This document shows, piece after piece, positions 13,673 to 28,600 of a DNA stretch of 64,000 nucleotides. The stretch lies in the NCBI GenBank assembly GCA_016617855.1, contig JAECUM010001777.1, forward strand, positions 104,961-168,960, read 5' to 3'. Made by a program: the position numbers and the translations under genes. The DNA comes from Megalonaias nervosa (lineage: Eukaryota; Mollusca; Bivalvia; Unionida; Unionidae). The notes under the pieces were generated by a model. That model was not told where the DNA came from and searched no databases. It saw only the letters and a program-made list of their open reading frames with translations. The first letter of the stretch is position 1. Each line of letters begins with the position of its first letter.

Positions 13673-16600
13673 TCACTGACTATGACTTTCAACAACACAA
13701 CACAAAATTGTAATGTTGATGATAATGAAGATAATGCCACTGTTGTCACCATTGCTAAAGCAACACCTATGTGTTGCTATCTGCTAAATGCTGGCTCAAC
13801 AAAACAGTCTTATTATTTAATTCTATGATGACAAAAAAAATCAGTAATAATTATGAATTGTTCTTTTTTAAATAGCTAATCCTGCAGGTAGACAAGGTTT
13901 GCTTTGGCACAGATTTACAAGAAGTATGTTTTACTAACCTCAAGAAGTTGATCTCTGTCTTGTAACCATCTTTTGTATTATGATCCGGCATTAGGTCTAG
14001 CCATAAAACAGGTTGTTCTGGGTCCACCATACGTCTATATTGTACAGCGATTTCAAACATGTCTTTCCAATTTAATGTTTTATCTGTTATAAACATAACG
14101 AAATAACATTAAGGTCTAAAATGCAACCAAAGCTCCAAATGACCCCCTTACCCATCATGAAATGGAACTTTCCAAGGTCTGATTTTCCTTGTCTTTTGAT
14201 TTTTATTCTATACATGTATATTTTGCTTATCCTCAATGGCCACCTACTTAACAAGGCCATAACTGACCCATCCTGTGAAGGGGGTGGCTTGAAGAGGTTG
14301 ATTTATTCCTACAAGAGCTTCTCTGAGAAAGGAAATTGTATCATACAGTAAGTTTCTCTGAGAATAATTACCAGATAACATTAGCATTAGCAATTAACTT
14401 CTGCTATCTCGTTAATATAGAATGAAAAAATTAGCTTCTCCTTTCTATATATCATATTCATGCAAAACAATAGTAACTATAAGAAGGAACTCTTCCAATA
14501 TACCATTACAATTACCTCCTCATGTCACTGCTTGGTAGCTGGCCAAATAACAAATGTTCATCAGTTTAAGTTTGAGCACAGTATTTACAAGGATGCTCAC
14601 ATTTGATGGAAGGTATATGGAAAGACTTCATCAAAATATGATCAGGTAATTATTCTCCAAAGAAACATAATTACAATAAGAATTTCCTTTCTCCATCTAA
14701 TACACAATTCAATCACATGAATGTAATAAGAACAGGAAAGAGGAAATGCATAAGCCTCTAACCTCTACCATGTTTATCATTCAAAGGATATAATGACTCA
14801 AGTCCCAATGTTAAAGATAAAAGCTACTTTATTAATGACGGCACATAATCAAGGGAGAAGTTAGTGCCACAAACAGTGTCAGACCTTACACAAAAGGTAA
14901 TGAGATATGAGCGCCACTTCTTTAACCAGGAAAACTTTCCATGTACTTCCAGTGAAAGTTATAAACCCAATGTCCATGATGAGGTTGTGCTGCTGTTAAC
15001 AGGGTCTGGTTATAATAATTCTGATAAAATCAACAGGGCCTGCGATTCACTCACCCTGTGGCTCAAGTTATTGAAAAGAGAATGTTTTCTATGATAGTTA
15101 CTTCAGCTATGTTTTGGAAAAGTGCTGCGCCACATCAAAACAAATGAGAGGTTCCATCTGGATAATGAGGTGAGTGACTGGGACCAATCTGGACTGAAAT
15201 TGGCCAAAACATCCCAAACTACCTATAATCTCTATCCCATAGTGTGAATGTGCCCCAAATGACTGAATGGTGACCCCTGATTATTATGGGAGCAAAATTC
15301 CTCAAACAGCCAGAGGGAGGAGTTGATCAGCTGTGGAATTGAGGCTTACAAGGGGACTGTGCTGTCATCCCTACACCAGCCAATAAATGCATACCATCTT
15401 CCTTCATATGCCATCAATGTGGAGGGCCATCTAGTTCACAGCATCTTTTCCATGATTAAGTGTTGAACTATTTTCCATGCAGGGCTTTCCTGACAAGAAC
15501 CTGGCAGGATGGAAGAGCTGGTCTTGGACAGGGATGGAAAACTTGCAACTGCAGCTACTTAATCAGGTTAGCCATCATCGGCATTTTCCTGTGAATGTCT
15601 ACAGGTAGATCAATGACCCAGGAACTGTCCCATACGAGAGGAGAAATTAGAACCACTTTGCAGGTCTGACCCCTTGTCTTCTGAATGATTGTCAGAATAA
15701 TAACAGCTGGAGGGAAGGTACATTCTCAAATTCCTTTCTACATGACCAACAGAACATTTGATGCAAGGCCTCTGGATCTCAAACTGGCAGCTTGAAAGTA
15801 GACAACTTGTGATTCCAGATGTTCACAAAGAGATCTATCATCAGAAGACCCCAAATTCAAGGAAAGATTTAGTTTTGTAGAGACCACTCTGTATGAAGAG
15901 TATGGCTTTCAGCTGCTACATCTCACCTGAGATCAAAATCTGTTAATCTTAGTGTCTGGAAAAAGAGAGCTACTGGGCCAGGAATGTTTTCACCAGAGCA
16001 AGGATGAAAATACAGCAGAAGTGGAGTCCTGCTCATGCATTCAGGGATGGGTGGAGGGTGGGCAGGCTTATGCTGAACGGGCTGCCAAAATGAATGTGGG
16101 ATCAAACTCTTCAAGCATGGCAAAGTCCACTGTAGAAAAATGAAAAGAGAATTGAAAGAGAATTCTATGCCTGTATCTTCAACATCAACTCTTGTATCAG
16201 GGTTCTCATCTAAGACTTAAGCAGTGAATGAGAGGGAGACAGTGTTGTCACATCCATGGTATTCCATTTTTCTAGATCTGATTGCATCTATGAATTGGTC
16301 ACTGGTGGCAGGATAAAGGCCTCATGGCATCCCCCACCTATACTGACAACAAATTCTGAAATGGGAAGCAAACATATATATTTCTAACAATCTCAATGAC
16401 CTTGAAACTTTAACGGTTGGTACACATACTCATCATTATGTACCTGAAACAACTCAAAGGGACTGACAATCGACTTTGCAAAATACAATTTCCATTCATT
16501 CAATTTAAGACCATTCCTTCACTTTAACTGCCAAGTGTTGAAACCATCTCTGATACTCCTTTGCAAAAAGATTCTCAAATTAGCCACAGTGAGAGCCAGA

Positions 16601-19600
16601 CTGAATGTAAGATTCATTTAAAAGAAACCAGACATGATTAGAAGACTTTTGGTGAAAACCCCCATGTTGCTGTAACCATCCATTCTGAATTAGTAAAAAG
16701 ATTTTCAATATGTTCATTCTGGCAGCCATATTTGAGGTCCAACTGGCACCTTTTCATTGAGGACCATCTAGATAACAGACATCATAATTATACCCATGTA
16801 TATATGACTTTTCATGCAGGAGTAGTAGTAATAACATAATTTTCAAGATGACTACCTTGGTGGCCTTATTGGATTGTCAGATCATAAACATTTTCGTCTA
16901 GAGCCAACCAGATACACCAGATATCATAAAAAGTCTTCAGGTGAAAACCCAATATTGTGATATGACTTCCCATCCAGGAGGAGTAGCTGCAAAATTTTCA
17001 AACTGATGGCTGTAGCCAACATACTGTATACAAGATTGGAACAGTTTTTAATTAAGAAGAACTAGACACAATAAGAAGTCTTCTGGTAAAAACCCCATGC
17101 TTGATATGACTCTGTTCAGAAGTAGCAATACCAAAATTTTCAAGATGGTTGCAGTGATGGCCATATTGGCACCATTTTCACTTATGATCAGCCTGACAGC
17201 ACAAAGTGTCATTTTGTAAAACCTCCATGCTGATACAACCAACTATTCAGGGGGAATACAACAAAGAAAAGTTTCAACATGGCACCATTTTCATTAAGAA
17301 TTTATTTTGTTCAAGACTAGTGATAACATTTTCAAAATGGCTGCTGTGGCATCAGATTGACAGCATTTTCACTTTGGTTTGGTTTGATGTTTTACTGCAC
17401 AACAACACAAGTGGGTTATTTAGTGCCAAGGCAATTGGAGTTAAGGGCTTTGCCCAAGAATGCACTGCGGTAGCTGACCCAGGCTGGTCCAATGGTGGGA
17501 TTCGAACCCACACCCTTTTGATCGCAAGTTTGGCATTCTAACAACTTAACCACTATGGCTTCTCCATGCTCACTACACATCATGAGGAATCTTTTACTGA
17601 AATCCCATGCTGATTTGACTATCCATTCAGAAGAAGTGATAATATTTTAAAGATGCATGCTTTGGTGGTCATATTGGATATCTCATCTATGCCAGTTTTA
17701 TTCAGAACAAACTAGGCATCATAAGAAGTCTTTCAGTGAAAACCCCTGACTGACATGACCATCTATTCTGGAGGTGTAGAAATAACAAGATTTTTCAAAT
17801 GGTCATGATGGACATCAGATCAGCACCATTTTCATTTAGGTTAAGAGACATCATACGAAGTCTTTTAGTGAAAACCCCATGTCAATATGACTTTCCATTC
17901 AGGAGGAGGAGCGATAACAAGATTTCAAAATGGCTGCTATAGTGACCATACTTCACATTAGATTGGCACCATTTTCACTTAGCATCAACTAGACATCATA
18001 AAAAGTCTTTGAATGAAAAACCCATGTTGACAGGACAATCCATTTAGAAGAAGTAGCAATATTTTCAAGACACTGAATGTATGAGCAGCTCTATTTTCAT
18101 TCAGGACCAACTAAACCATGAGATCAATTTGTGTGCAAAATTTCACTGTAATCTCCAAGCAGTTTAGGATGAATAGTATATGACAAACTTGTGCTAACAG
18201 ATGGAAGAGTGACTTATAAACAACATCCCAAAGTTCTTATGGTCAATGACAAACAGACCTAAGAAAATTAAACAAAAATGAATCAAAGCTGAAAAAACAG
18301 GAAAGAAAATACCCTGTATTTTTACACAGCCTATCTACACATTACAGAAACCAGTCAGAACCAGTCTAGTGGGGGACCAGGACTGTTCCACCAATGTCAA
18401 TGACCAATGATGTATGCTGAGTAGTCAGATTAGGAATGTGTTAAAAAAACTGGCTATCAAGTGTACACAACAAACTGTAAATTGATTACCATACTGATGT
18501 AATTTTGAGAGTTTAAAGCGTTGCAATGTTACAAGTAATAAAGGGAACAAAGGTGGTCCATAATGGCTCGTAAGTCTTTCATTACAAATCAGAAGACCTT
18601 TGGAAGAGGTGAGATAAAAAGGAGACTAACCCAAATTAACCTGGCAGAACCACTTAAATATCTTGATTCTGAACAGGAATATTTAAGGGCTGCTGTTATC
18701 CCTTTTATGTCAATTTATGTCAAAATGCCCAATGTGCACAAGCTCCTGATGCTAAAAAAGCACCAATGAAGAAATGTTTGGAAATCAGAGTTTAAGTGTG
18801 TGAAAGGCAAGTAGCATAGGTCCTGTGTTAACACTGTGAGTATCATGCCAAGTAGATTTTAAGATAGTATATGGTGTAAGAAATGATAAATCCAGGCATA
18901 TGCAGACAACAATGCATAGAAGCATTAATTCTTCAGTAACAAACATGCCCACATTAAAGGCCTTGTGTGAGACTAGATCAGAAGTGGATAAAGTTGTACT
19001 GATTCTGTTTGCAAATATTTAGGCAAAGCACAATTTGCCATTCCTCACTGCAAATCATGTTACTCAACTGGTTTAATTTATGTCTCCAGACTCTGTGATT
19101 GCTCAGAAAATTTAATGCCTGCATACAAAATTAACACACATTGTCACTCAAATCCTAAGTATGTAAAACTGTCAGTGAAAAAAAGTTATTACTGTAAATG
19201 TACTATGCTGACTTTGCAGGTGAATGCTTCAGGATAATATGACACATTATGAGAGGTATAATGTTATGATGTTAACTGTATTGCAGCAAAACCTTAAACT
19301 TAAGACACCACAAAATTTATTGTTGTAGTATTAATTGGGTAATGTTTCCTTTCCAACAGAGAAAAGAAAATGGGGAGTGGGTGGTTCAAAAGGCACTTTT
19401 TTAAATTATGCATGGGTGGAGGTGGTTGGTAATCCCTACTATCTACTACACTGTTTTCTTTTGACCAGTCCAATTAGAAACTGGTTTTTGTGGACTTGTA
19501 CACCTTACATATGTCACAATCCTTTTATTCCTTGAACATTCCACTTATTTGTTTATTACTGAATACAAAACAAAAAAAAACCTTATAATCTTCGGTCAAA

Positions 19601-22600
19601 AAAGGCAGTCTTCTCTTTAGTATAACTGAGTAGATGTATTGTTCATGTTTGAAATTTTTTTCTTTCTAACTTGTCTTGCTGACTTGTGCATTTTGAACTG
19701 ATTATATCTGGGAAGAAAATACAACAAAACTTTTGTGAGGGGTTAAAGGGACATTATATTGAGGAAGATTCTTTTAAAATAAGCTCTTTTTGAGTCATTC
19801 ATATTCCCACATCAGAGCAATGGTGATTAAAACTTACAAAAACTTCACCTTAATATTTTTATATTCCAAAGTTTCTTTATTTTTGTCTTTATTTACACAT
19901 TTCCCACTATTTCCAATTCAATAAGCAATTCTTCCATGTCACAGAAGTAGCAACAGACACATAAACTGATTCTGTCTACCAAAAAACTGCATTTAACTTT
20001 GGTTTACTTTTACTGAGTTCCCATTTCCTCATCATGATGTTGCCAATAATTCAACAAAAATACCATTACAACCCAATAAATGAATCAAACCCATTCAAAA
20101 CTGTACAAAAATTGTATTAAAGACACATATGTGTTTTGGCTATTCTTTCACTAAAGATTAAACAGAAAAGCATCACAGAAAACATCAACCTACTTTTAAA
20201 ACCAACAAATATTATTATATAGTATTATACAAAATTCATATTGAAATGACTGTATATACATACCAAATGGCTTATTTTGTCTTAAACCTTTCCATCTGCT
20301 CTGCAAGCATAAAGAAAATTAACATACTTTAATCATATATGACTAGGAATGCTTTAATTATTTAAGACTTGGACAGAAATTGCTGTACAGTACAGCTCAG
20401 GCAATTTTTAATTTCTCCATGTGTCATAGTGGGGCACTTTATGCTCTCCACGCTCACTGCGATGAATGAAGACCTGTGGTGAAGAGGAAAATACCTACAA
20501 ATCATCACCGTGATGAAGACCTGTGGTGAAGAGGACAATACCTACAAATCATCACTGTGATGAAGAGCTGGGGTTAAATGGGAAAATACCAACAAATCAT
20601 CACTGCGATGAAGACCTGTGGTGAAGAGGAAAATACCTACAAATCATCACTGCAATGAAGACCTATGGTGAAGGGGAAAATACCTACAAATCATCACTGC
20701 AATGAAGACCTGTGGTGAAGGGGAATATACCTACAAATCATCACTGTGACTGAGCAGGAAAATTTTGCACTTCATCATCACTGAGGGACTGGTCGACCTT
20801 ACTGATTGACATTTTAATAGTCAATGCATGAAGATCTACCACAGAAAGACCAAGATGTCAGAGTTATTTACCGATATCATTTGAAGAATTACTCATCTTT
20901 ATGTCAATTATATATTTGACAATTACAAAAAATCATTTCAAAAGAATGTTCTATATTCAATACACATGTGCTAAGAAAAGGCTGATCATCTTCTATGCAG
21001 TATACTTCTGTTTGCAGGTATTGCCAATGTCAAAAATGTACGTGCTTTTAGCATTTCAATTTTAACAGTGTAGCCCAAGAAGTTTACATCAAGATCAGTG
21101 GAGAGTACATCACAGACACTTCTAGGATTATTATTTTTTTATTTTATTCAAAGAAATAGGAACAAACTTCTCCACCAACTTTGATGAGAGGCACACCTTT
21201 TGGATTCCTTAAGCAGCAAAAATTTATCCTTTTGTTGCAAAAGGAAGAGTAATCTTCTGACAAAATTAAAATTCCAAATAACAACCACTACTATCTAAAA
21301 TAAAGAAAAGAACAGACAACATTGAATTTACAATGAAATGTAAACATGCCTTGTCCTTAAACAGTAATATGGTACACACTGTCAATAACAGCACATTTTC
21401 ATGAGGTTGAATAAACACAACTTTGAGCCAGCCAGATTCTGAAACAATAGAACCTACTGTATGTGCATACCAAGGGCTTCAGGACTGGGATTTTCTTTCT
21501 GACTGGGATAATTTTTAAAATTCTCTTTTACTACAAGATGAAAATATTTTTTCAATTAAAATGAGGTATAGAGTAAGGTATTTTTCCTCAATTAGAACAA
21601 GACAATCATTTTCAAGCTTTATAAAATTAATCTCACCCCTTATAAACTTAAACAGTCTGTACTTAAGACAGACTTGACTTCATCTGATGTTTTAAATAAT
21701 TCAAAGCAGTAGCCACTGTCAACACTGTTATAAAATACTGGCATGAATTAGCATCAAACATATCAATAATGGCTTGGAAAGGTGTCATTTGTGTTACATG
21801 AAGCCATCTGACTTGAAGCATCATATTTAATGGCTCCAAGTATAACCCCGCAATCAACAGCACAAGTTTGCTAATTTTTCGCAATTAAACTGACATAAAA
21901 CTTATTGCTGAAATGAACAATGAAATGCAAAACTGTCTTGATTGTAAGATAAATCCCTTTTTCCTTCACTGTGGTATTTAAGTTGTAATCAAAGTTTTTT
22001 TATTTTATTTTCCAGCAAAGAAGAAACATCTTGCACCATCAATTATAGTTTGCTTGCTTGCACTTTTTTTGTTTTGGCATAAATTATATGAGATTCAGGA
22101 CTACCAGATCTCAGTATCCAAAGTCTTTCTCTCTGTCTTTTTAGTGCTATATCAATAAATCAGGTTTATCTAGTTTACTACCTTTTCTTAAATCCTCTCC
22201 CCGCTCTACCCCCTGCCATGATGTATGGAGAAATAAACATCATGTGAGCTCCACTGTACATAGTATTTTCTAGTAGCATTATCATCTCTCAAGCACAATT
22301 CTTACAATTCCTGAATACTGATACTTAATTATAACATATTTTTAATTGTGGAATATTACAAATAGAATATACAGTTATTAAGTTATTTCTTTTAAAAAAA
22401 ATATTTTCTTAACATTAAATTAATATGAATTTTTTAAAAAGCAATAGCTTGATTTAGTTACTATTATATGCTTCAATTTTTCTGTTCAGGAGAGACTGTC
22501 AAAACTTTTCTTAAATTTTCAAAACCATTCAGGCTTAATTATCTTTTACTTCAATTTTGATTGAATGCTCTCTTGCATGTGCTTTAATCAGTGCAAACAC

Positions 22601-25600
22601 AATATTCAATAAAATCTCCATCCACAATAGAGAGCTCCTAAAAAAAAAGAGTCATATCTTCTACAACAAATGGAATGAGCATCCATGTTACATTTGGTGT
22701 GGAGCTTGTGCGTGACAGCCCAAATAATATTTCAAGCATACAGTACCGATATCAAATGTAATATTTCAAAGAAGACATTTCTTTAACCACCAAAAACATA
22801 AATATCCAGAACCATATCGCTATCACGTGCATAGACAATGTTAAAAAGGAATCTAAGCTGTATATTAGTAGAAAATATATTTGTATTTAATATCATGCTT
22901 ACTGTCAAAATATACTCCCAATCTTACCTCATATAACTGTGCTATATGTATTGAAGAGAGGCCCATTGCAAGATTTAATCTACGGTTAGCTGTATATCCA
23001 TCTGTGTTCACTTGCATCAGCAAGCCAACCTTATGTGCTTTACAGATCAAATTATATACTGGACGGCTGTAATCTGTCAGAGTCAACTTGGAAACATCTC
23101 TGAAAGAATACAATGAAAAGAGTGGAATGTTATATGTCTGACCTGCAATTTACACAAGTTTTCTAATAATAGGATCAGACACAGATTTAGGACTCAGTTT
23201 ACAGAAATGATAATTTCGTTTAGGCTTCTGGTTTGAAAACCTGCAGGTAGAATTAAAACAAACAGAAGGAATGCTGAAAATTTGAAATTGCTACTGTATA
23301 TACTCACTAATGAGTCAAAGTTTTTTTATTTTTAATTGAAAACTGCATTCATGCAGAGTAGGGTTTGTCTTATAAGCAGGACATACAAACTTACCTTATT
23401 TATTTACGTCTACTTGAGAACCTTGTTCTGTTTATATGCGAGAATGAGAGAATTATGTTCACTATCGAGAAAAACATTTAAGTTTTAAATATGCTGCAGA
23501 CATGGCATGTTTCTCTCTCCCTTTCTCTCTCACAAAAACAGAATGAGATATAGACACTCATAGGAATAAACAAATAAGGCAAATCAGTAGGTATGCTCAG
23601 AAGATCACACGCTATTAATACCCTCTGCAGAGATGTTATAAACTGGTTATGGGACGATTGCACTGACTACTGGTACACACTGTCACTGCTAGTTACCTGA
23701 TGGCAGGGAAGAATATCATCAGTCACAAGTCGTAATAAGTGGCAAATGAGCTAATTGGCCAGTGCAATAGAGAACCGTAGTAGTAGTTCTCAAACAGAAC
23801 TTAAATCCAAAACACAGGATATTACTTTTAAATTGTACATAATAAAACAGTTACTCTGGACCAGTAAAAAATATATTCATTAAAAGGAAAGGAAAAAGTT
23901 TTCCAAGTTGTGCACCTTACTCTTTTTCTTCACCTTATATTTTGCTGAAGGAAAAAACAAAACAGTTTTAAACAGGACATTATAAAAACAAATAATATTT
24001 TTCCAAGTAATTTGTGAAACGTTATGACAAGACAGACCAAACTTTAAGGACAACTTTAACTCTCCCTTTTTGAGATCATTTTGGACAATTACTGCTTCAA
24101 ACAATATCACATTTCAAATAATGTAAATTTTGATATGGGTTTTATTTTATAAAAGTTCATTTATTGTATGGATAGAATAGAAACAAAGGAGATTTGTTTC
24201 AAAAGAAAGAATTGCAATGAATTCTGGTTTTAAATTTCTGTAACTTGAACAACAGAAACATGTCGCATTTTACTCACAATATATGAGGCTGTAATCCAGA
24301 CTGCTCTCTGTAGGGATTCTAAAATACACAAATTAATTAATTAATCAATAATTAAAAATCAATCAATTATGGGGCATTGAAATTTGTCCTATACCAGTGA
24401 TTTGAATTAGAAATGCCAATGATGCTACCTCAATCAATCTGTAGAAAACAGATTTACAACGTTGATGACAAGCAGTGTGCTTGTTAGTTCCACCTAGTAA
24501 AATTCCCTATATCCCATGCCAGTCGAGTCATGTGATTGGTTGCAGAAGTCAGCAAGAGAAAACATCAGTGATTTATAGTCTCAGTACTAACAGAGTAAAA
24601 GGAATGTAAAAAAAAGTCAAGTGCACGTTTTACTTCACCCAAATTCCCTGACCTTTTTCTTCCTCATGAAAAAAAAATATGGTAAATATCTATTGCATAT
24701 TTTTGTAAACTCTATGAAATACTCAGCAAAGCCCCTATCTTCTTAATTACATTTTCTAAGGGCTTTGTATCCTCAAAACCTTTAAAAGCACAAAAAGTGA
24801 TACTTTAGATGTCTACCCACCAATCCAACCAATCTATCCCTATTAAGCAGGATGTAACCCTATGTCAATGAAATTTAGCAATTAAAAGTAGTTTACAAAA
24901 TAATTAATGTGAAAACATGACAGGTCAGTAATATTCATGCAAATGACCTATCACCACTTGTCAATCATGCTGATCAATTAACCAATCAGTGAGTGTAAAT
25001 TTGACACACCTCCAGGCATTGCTTTCATCCGCCATTTTCCTCTGACAAGCTGCTTGTGGTAGTAAAATGAATTGATTATGATAAGTATTTAAAAATGTTG
25101 CAATGATTTGTTGATTTCTCCATCAATAAGGGTGAAAAGAAGTCAGTGGGAGCATTGTAATTCTGACAGTCAATACCCAGATCATTGAAATGGAGGCATT
25201 AAATTTACTCCTTTACCGAAACGTAGACAAAACTTTGATGGCTAAAGACCCTTTTTGTGGTCGCATGTACAATCAGCTGAATATGGAAATGATGGCAATT
25301 ACAAAATGTTTGTTTGTATAAACTTAAGTAGAAAGCATGTCCTGTCGATGGCTTAAAGAAACAAAAAAAAATTAAAATTGAAAAATATATGCAAAAATAA
25401 ACGTTTCTAGAATATGGGTGGAGAACCCCATAACTTTTTGGGTTTGACATATATTATTTTCTTGTAGGAAGAACTATTATTTTAAAGTTTGAAAATTTAC
25501 ATTTTAATGTTTGATTGTCCCAAAAATAATAATTTATCGTCTCAATCTTTCAGACACTTGAGTGACTCTTTACTTTCTCATTGGGCTGAAAGAGGGGTGG

Positions 25601-28600
25601 GTATACAAAATTTTAACATTAAAGAAATACAAAAACAATGGTTTCAGATAAATATCATCCAATATATTAAGCATGCATTTACATGTTTACATCAACAGAC
25701 ATCACTGATCAAAATTCAGTCTGACGAACACAGTAGAACTTTAAAATTATTATGTACAACAGTATACTTCGAAACAGTTATTATTTACAATTTTGTTATT
25801 AATTTTTAATTCGTTTACTTCGAAGGCAGCATAAACATAAGCCAGATAAAATTAATAAGGATAAGATTATATACTAAATACATTAATATCTTTTACAGCA
25901 AACTTCCGTTTACATGAATAAGTTCTCGAGCAGCTTTGAAATTGATTTTTATTATTTACTGAAATAAAACACTTATGTTATTACTATACGAACTTGAACT
26001 ACAAAGATAAATATTGTCTACTATAGTATAATTTATGCAGCTTTGTAATTTTACATTTTTAATAATAATACAAATCATTTTAATAAACATGTCACCTAAC
26101 TGAAACTTATTTCTTTGCCAAATACTGCATGTTTGTTGGAGGTTAGCAGGTGGTCACGTCACATGATTTGGTAGCGAGAGTATCTGATAGATGCTCATTT
26201 GCATAATGTAGCTACAAATATGGTCTATTAAAACAATTAAGTGTCACTTTGTTGTGAAATCAGTCATATTTAGAAGTGAATTCAATATCACCTGTATTTG
26301 CCAGTGAAATAAGACAGTACACTGTTCACTTATTTCATTTGGATAAATAGGAAATTAAGACACTGAAGTTTTTCAAAGGAAAGATTCACGAAAAGAAAAG
26401 TTTATTCTAAGAAAGACAAGTTGAATATTTACAGTAACTTAACTCTGGTAAAATACAAAGTCAAGTTGCTAGGGACTAAAGCTGTGCTAAGAGAACATTT
26501 GATATAACCTGGAGATGTTCAGCACTGGATCAACATTGATCAGGATTACCTGCTGCTGAGTATTAAGACTGATATTGAAATTTCTCCTTTATTGTGGTGA
26601 CAATAAGTCAGCAGGAAGTAGGTTCTACTATAGACAGCGATGAGAAGGACCCAATGGTAGCACTTATATGCCATTTCTGAAGCCATATTTGGGTAGAAGC
26701 CAGGACATTGAGCCTTTAAAGATTACGTGACTGATTAACATCAAAGACTTTGCAATAAAATAAGAACTATCAGATCCTAAACAACATAACATCATGAAAT
26801 ACTTCAAGTAGAGAATATATGTCATACAACTGAAATCTGTTTATTCTATTTCACTTAGTAACTTTCTTGAACAAATGTGTTTGTTCTGGACATCACTGGA
26901 ATTCAAGTGGATTACATATAAGTAAACAAGTTTGTTATTTCTATTATTTTGTGTTTAAGAATTGCAATACAAGTGCACTGCACATGGTGTAACATCATCC
27001 AGTTTGCTAATCAACATATGCAACTTGTGTTTTTAACTGAAACAAGGTATTTTATTGACAAAAATGACCTGACATTACTCACCAAATTTTCTTACAGACA
27101 GATGTTTATTCATTTAATTGCACATGTATTTACAAGGGGTAAATATGTGATTTCGAGTTCTTAATGAAAAAGAGAATTACATTAATAACATTAGGATGTA
27201 CTGGTCTCAAGTACAACTGGAATATAATCATACAATTTTTTTCCCAAAATTTAAATCATTTTAAATTTGATGATAATGCAGCAGATTAAAAATGAGGATT
27301 GACAAGTATATTTATTTGTTACATGATTGTGTTAATGTTACTCATTATCTATCATATGTATGACAGTATGGACTGAAAGAAAACAATATTAAGCTTAGTA
27401 TATCCTTATTCCCTTTCAAAACATTATTATTTGAACAAATTCAATGTACAAATACCACAGAACTAAAAAGTTATATATCTAATTTATGTAAACCAATACT
27501 ACGAAACATCTGACACATTTTGTTCTTCCCCACCCCTCAAATATATGCTTTTGTATAATTTTCTGCCATTCTTGTTATACCGTTATTCAGTACATGATGC
27601 AGTTGGCGTTTATGAACCCCAAGTACTACATTATATTGGGGAAGGGCTGTATGTAGAGAGTTCAACAGCATATCAGTACATTCTTGGTTATATTGTGCTG
27701 AGTCTTGTTAGATTGTTAGAATTACTTCCTTTAAGTCATGTGCTTTGACTTCCATTATGTTTACTCACATATATATATATTAAAATGTCTTTATCTATAC
27801 AGTTCTGTGTAAGAGGTACAATAATTTTAATGTTAAATCTATCAGAAAGCCAACAGTGCAAAATACATACTGAATCTTCAAACTCTATTACTAAAATAAG
27901 TGTTCCTTGAAGAGAATGATGCTCAACTTGCTAAAAAGAATTTTATGAATACAATATATAACCATTACTTCTTTGAACTGATGAGTATGAAACCATCTCT
28001 AATATTCTTGAATTACAAGATCTTCAAGCTGGCTACCATGATGGTTATGCTGGATGTAAGACTGGCATCATTTTCTTTTAGGATCAACTAGATATCACAA
28101 GTCTTTTAGCGAAACCCCATGTTGATATGACCATCCAATCAGAATGAGTAGTGATAAGATTTTCAAGATGACTTTCATGGCAGCCAATGTGGATGTCAGA
28201 TTGGCACTATTTTCATTTAAGGACCAATAAGACATCACAATTTTTCTTTTGCTGAAATGCCAATGCCATTTTCTCCCAGGTGAAATAGTGATTTTCAATA
28301 GTGGTAATATTCAAAATTAGGCCAGCATCTGTAGAATAAGTGTTCAGTCACACTATGCTGGTAACTCTTTTGTGGAAAACATGATTCTTTAAATGCATAG
28401 TGATAAGGTTACACAGCTTACCCCCACTTATGTGATAGTTGTGTTTCCAAGACAAATAATTTCTTCATTTTATTTTTCTTCACTAAAATAATTTAACTCC
28501 CCCCAAAATCATATGAAATAAAACTTATGCCAAATTTGCCTAAGTCGAAATCTCATAAGTCAGTGGATACCTGTACATGATAATGTCAAAAAAGCCAAAT

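Noticed and set aside
13534..13828. Frames on both strands across (AT)n
   Set aside because: Simple-repeat artefact without domain content.
17491..17560. tRNA gene on the minus strand
   Set aside because: Same reason: it is followed by a SINE body and an AAACC-type tail.
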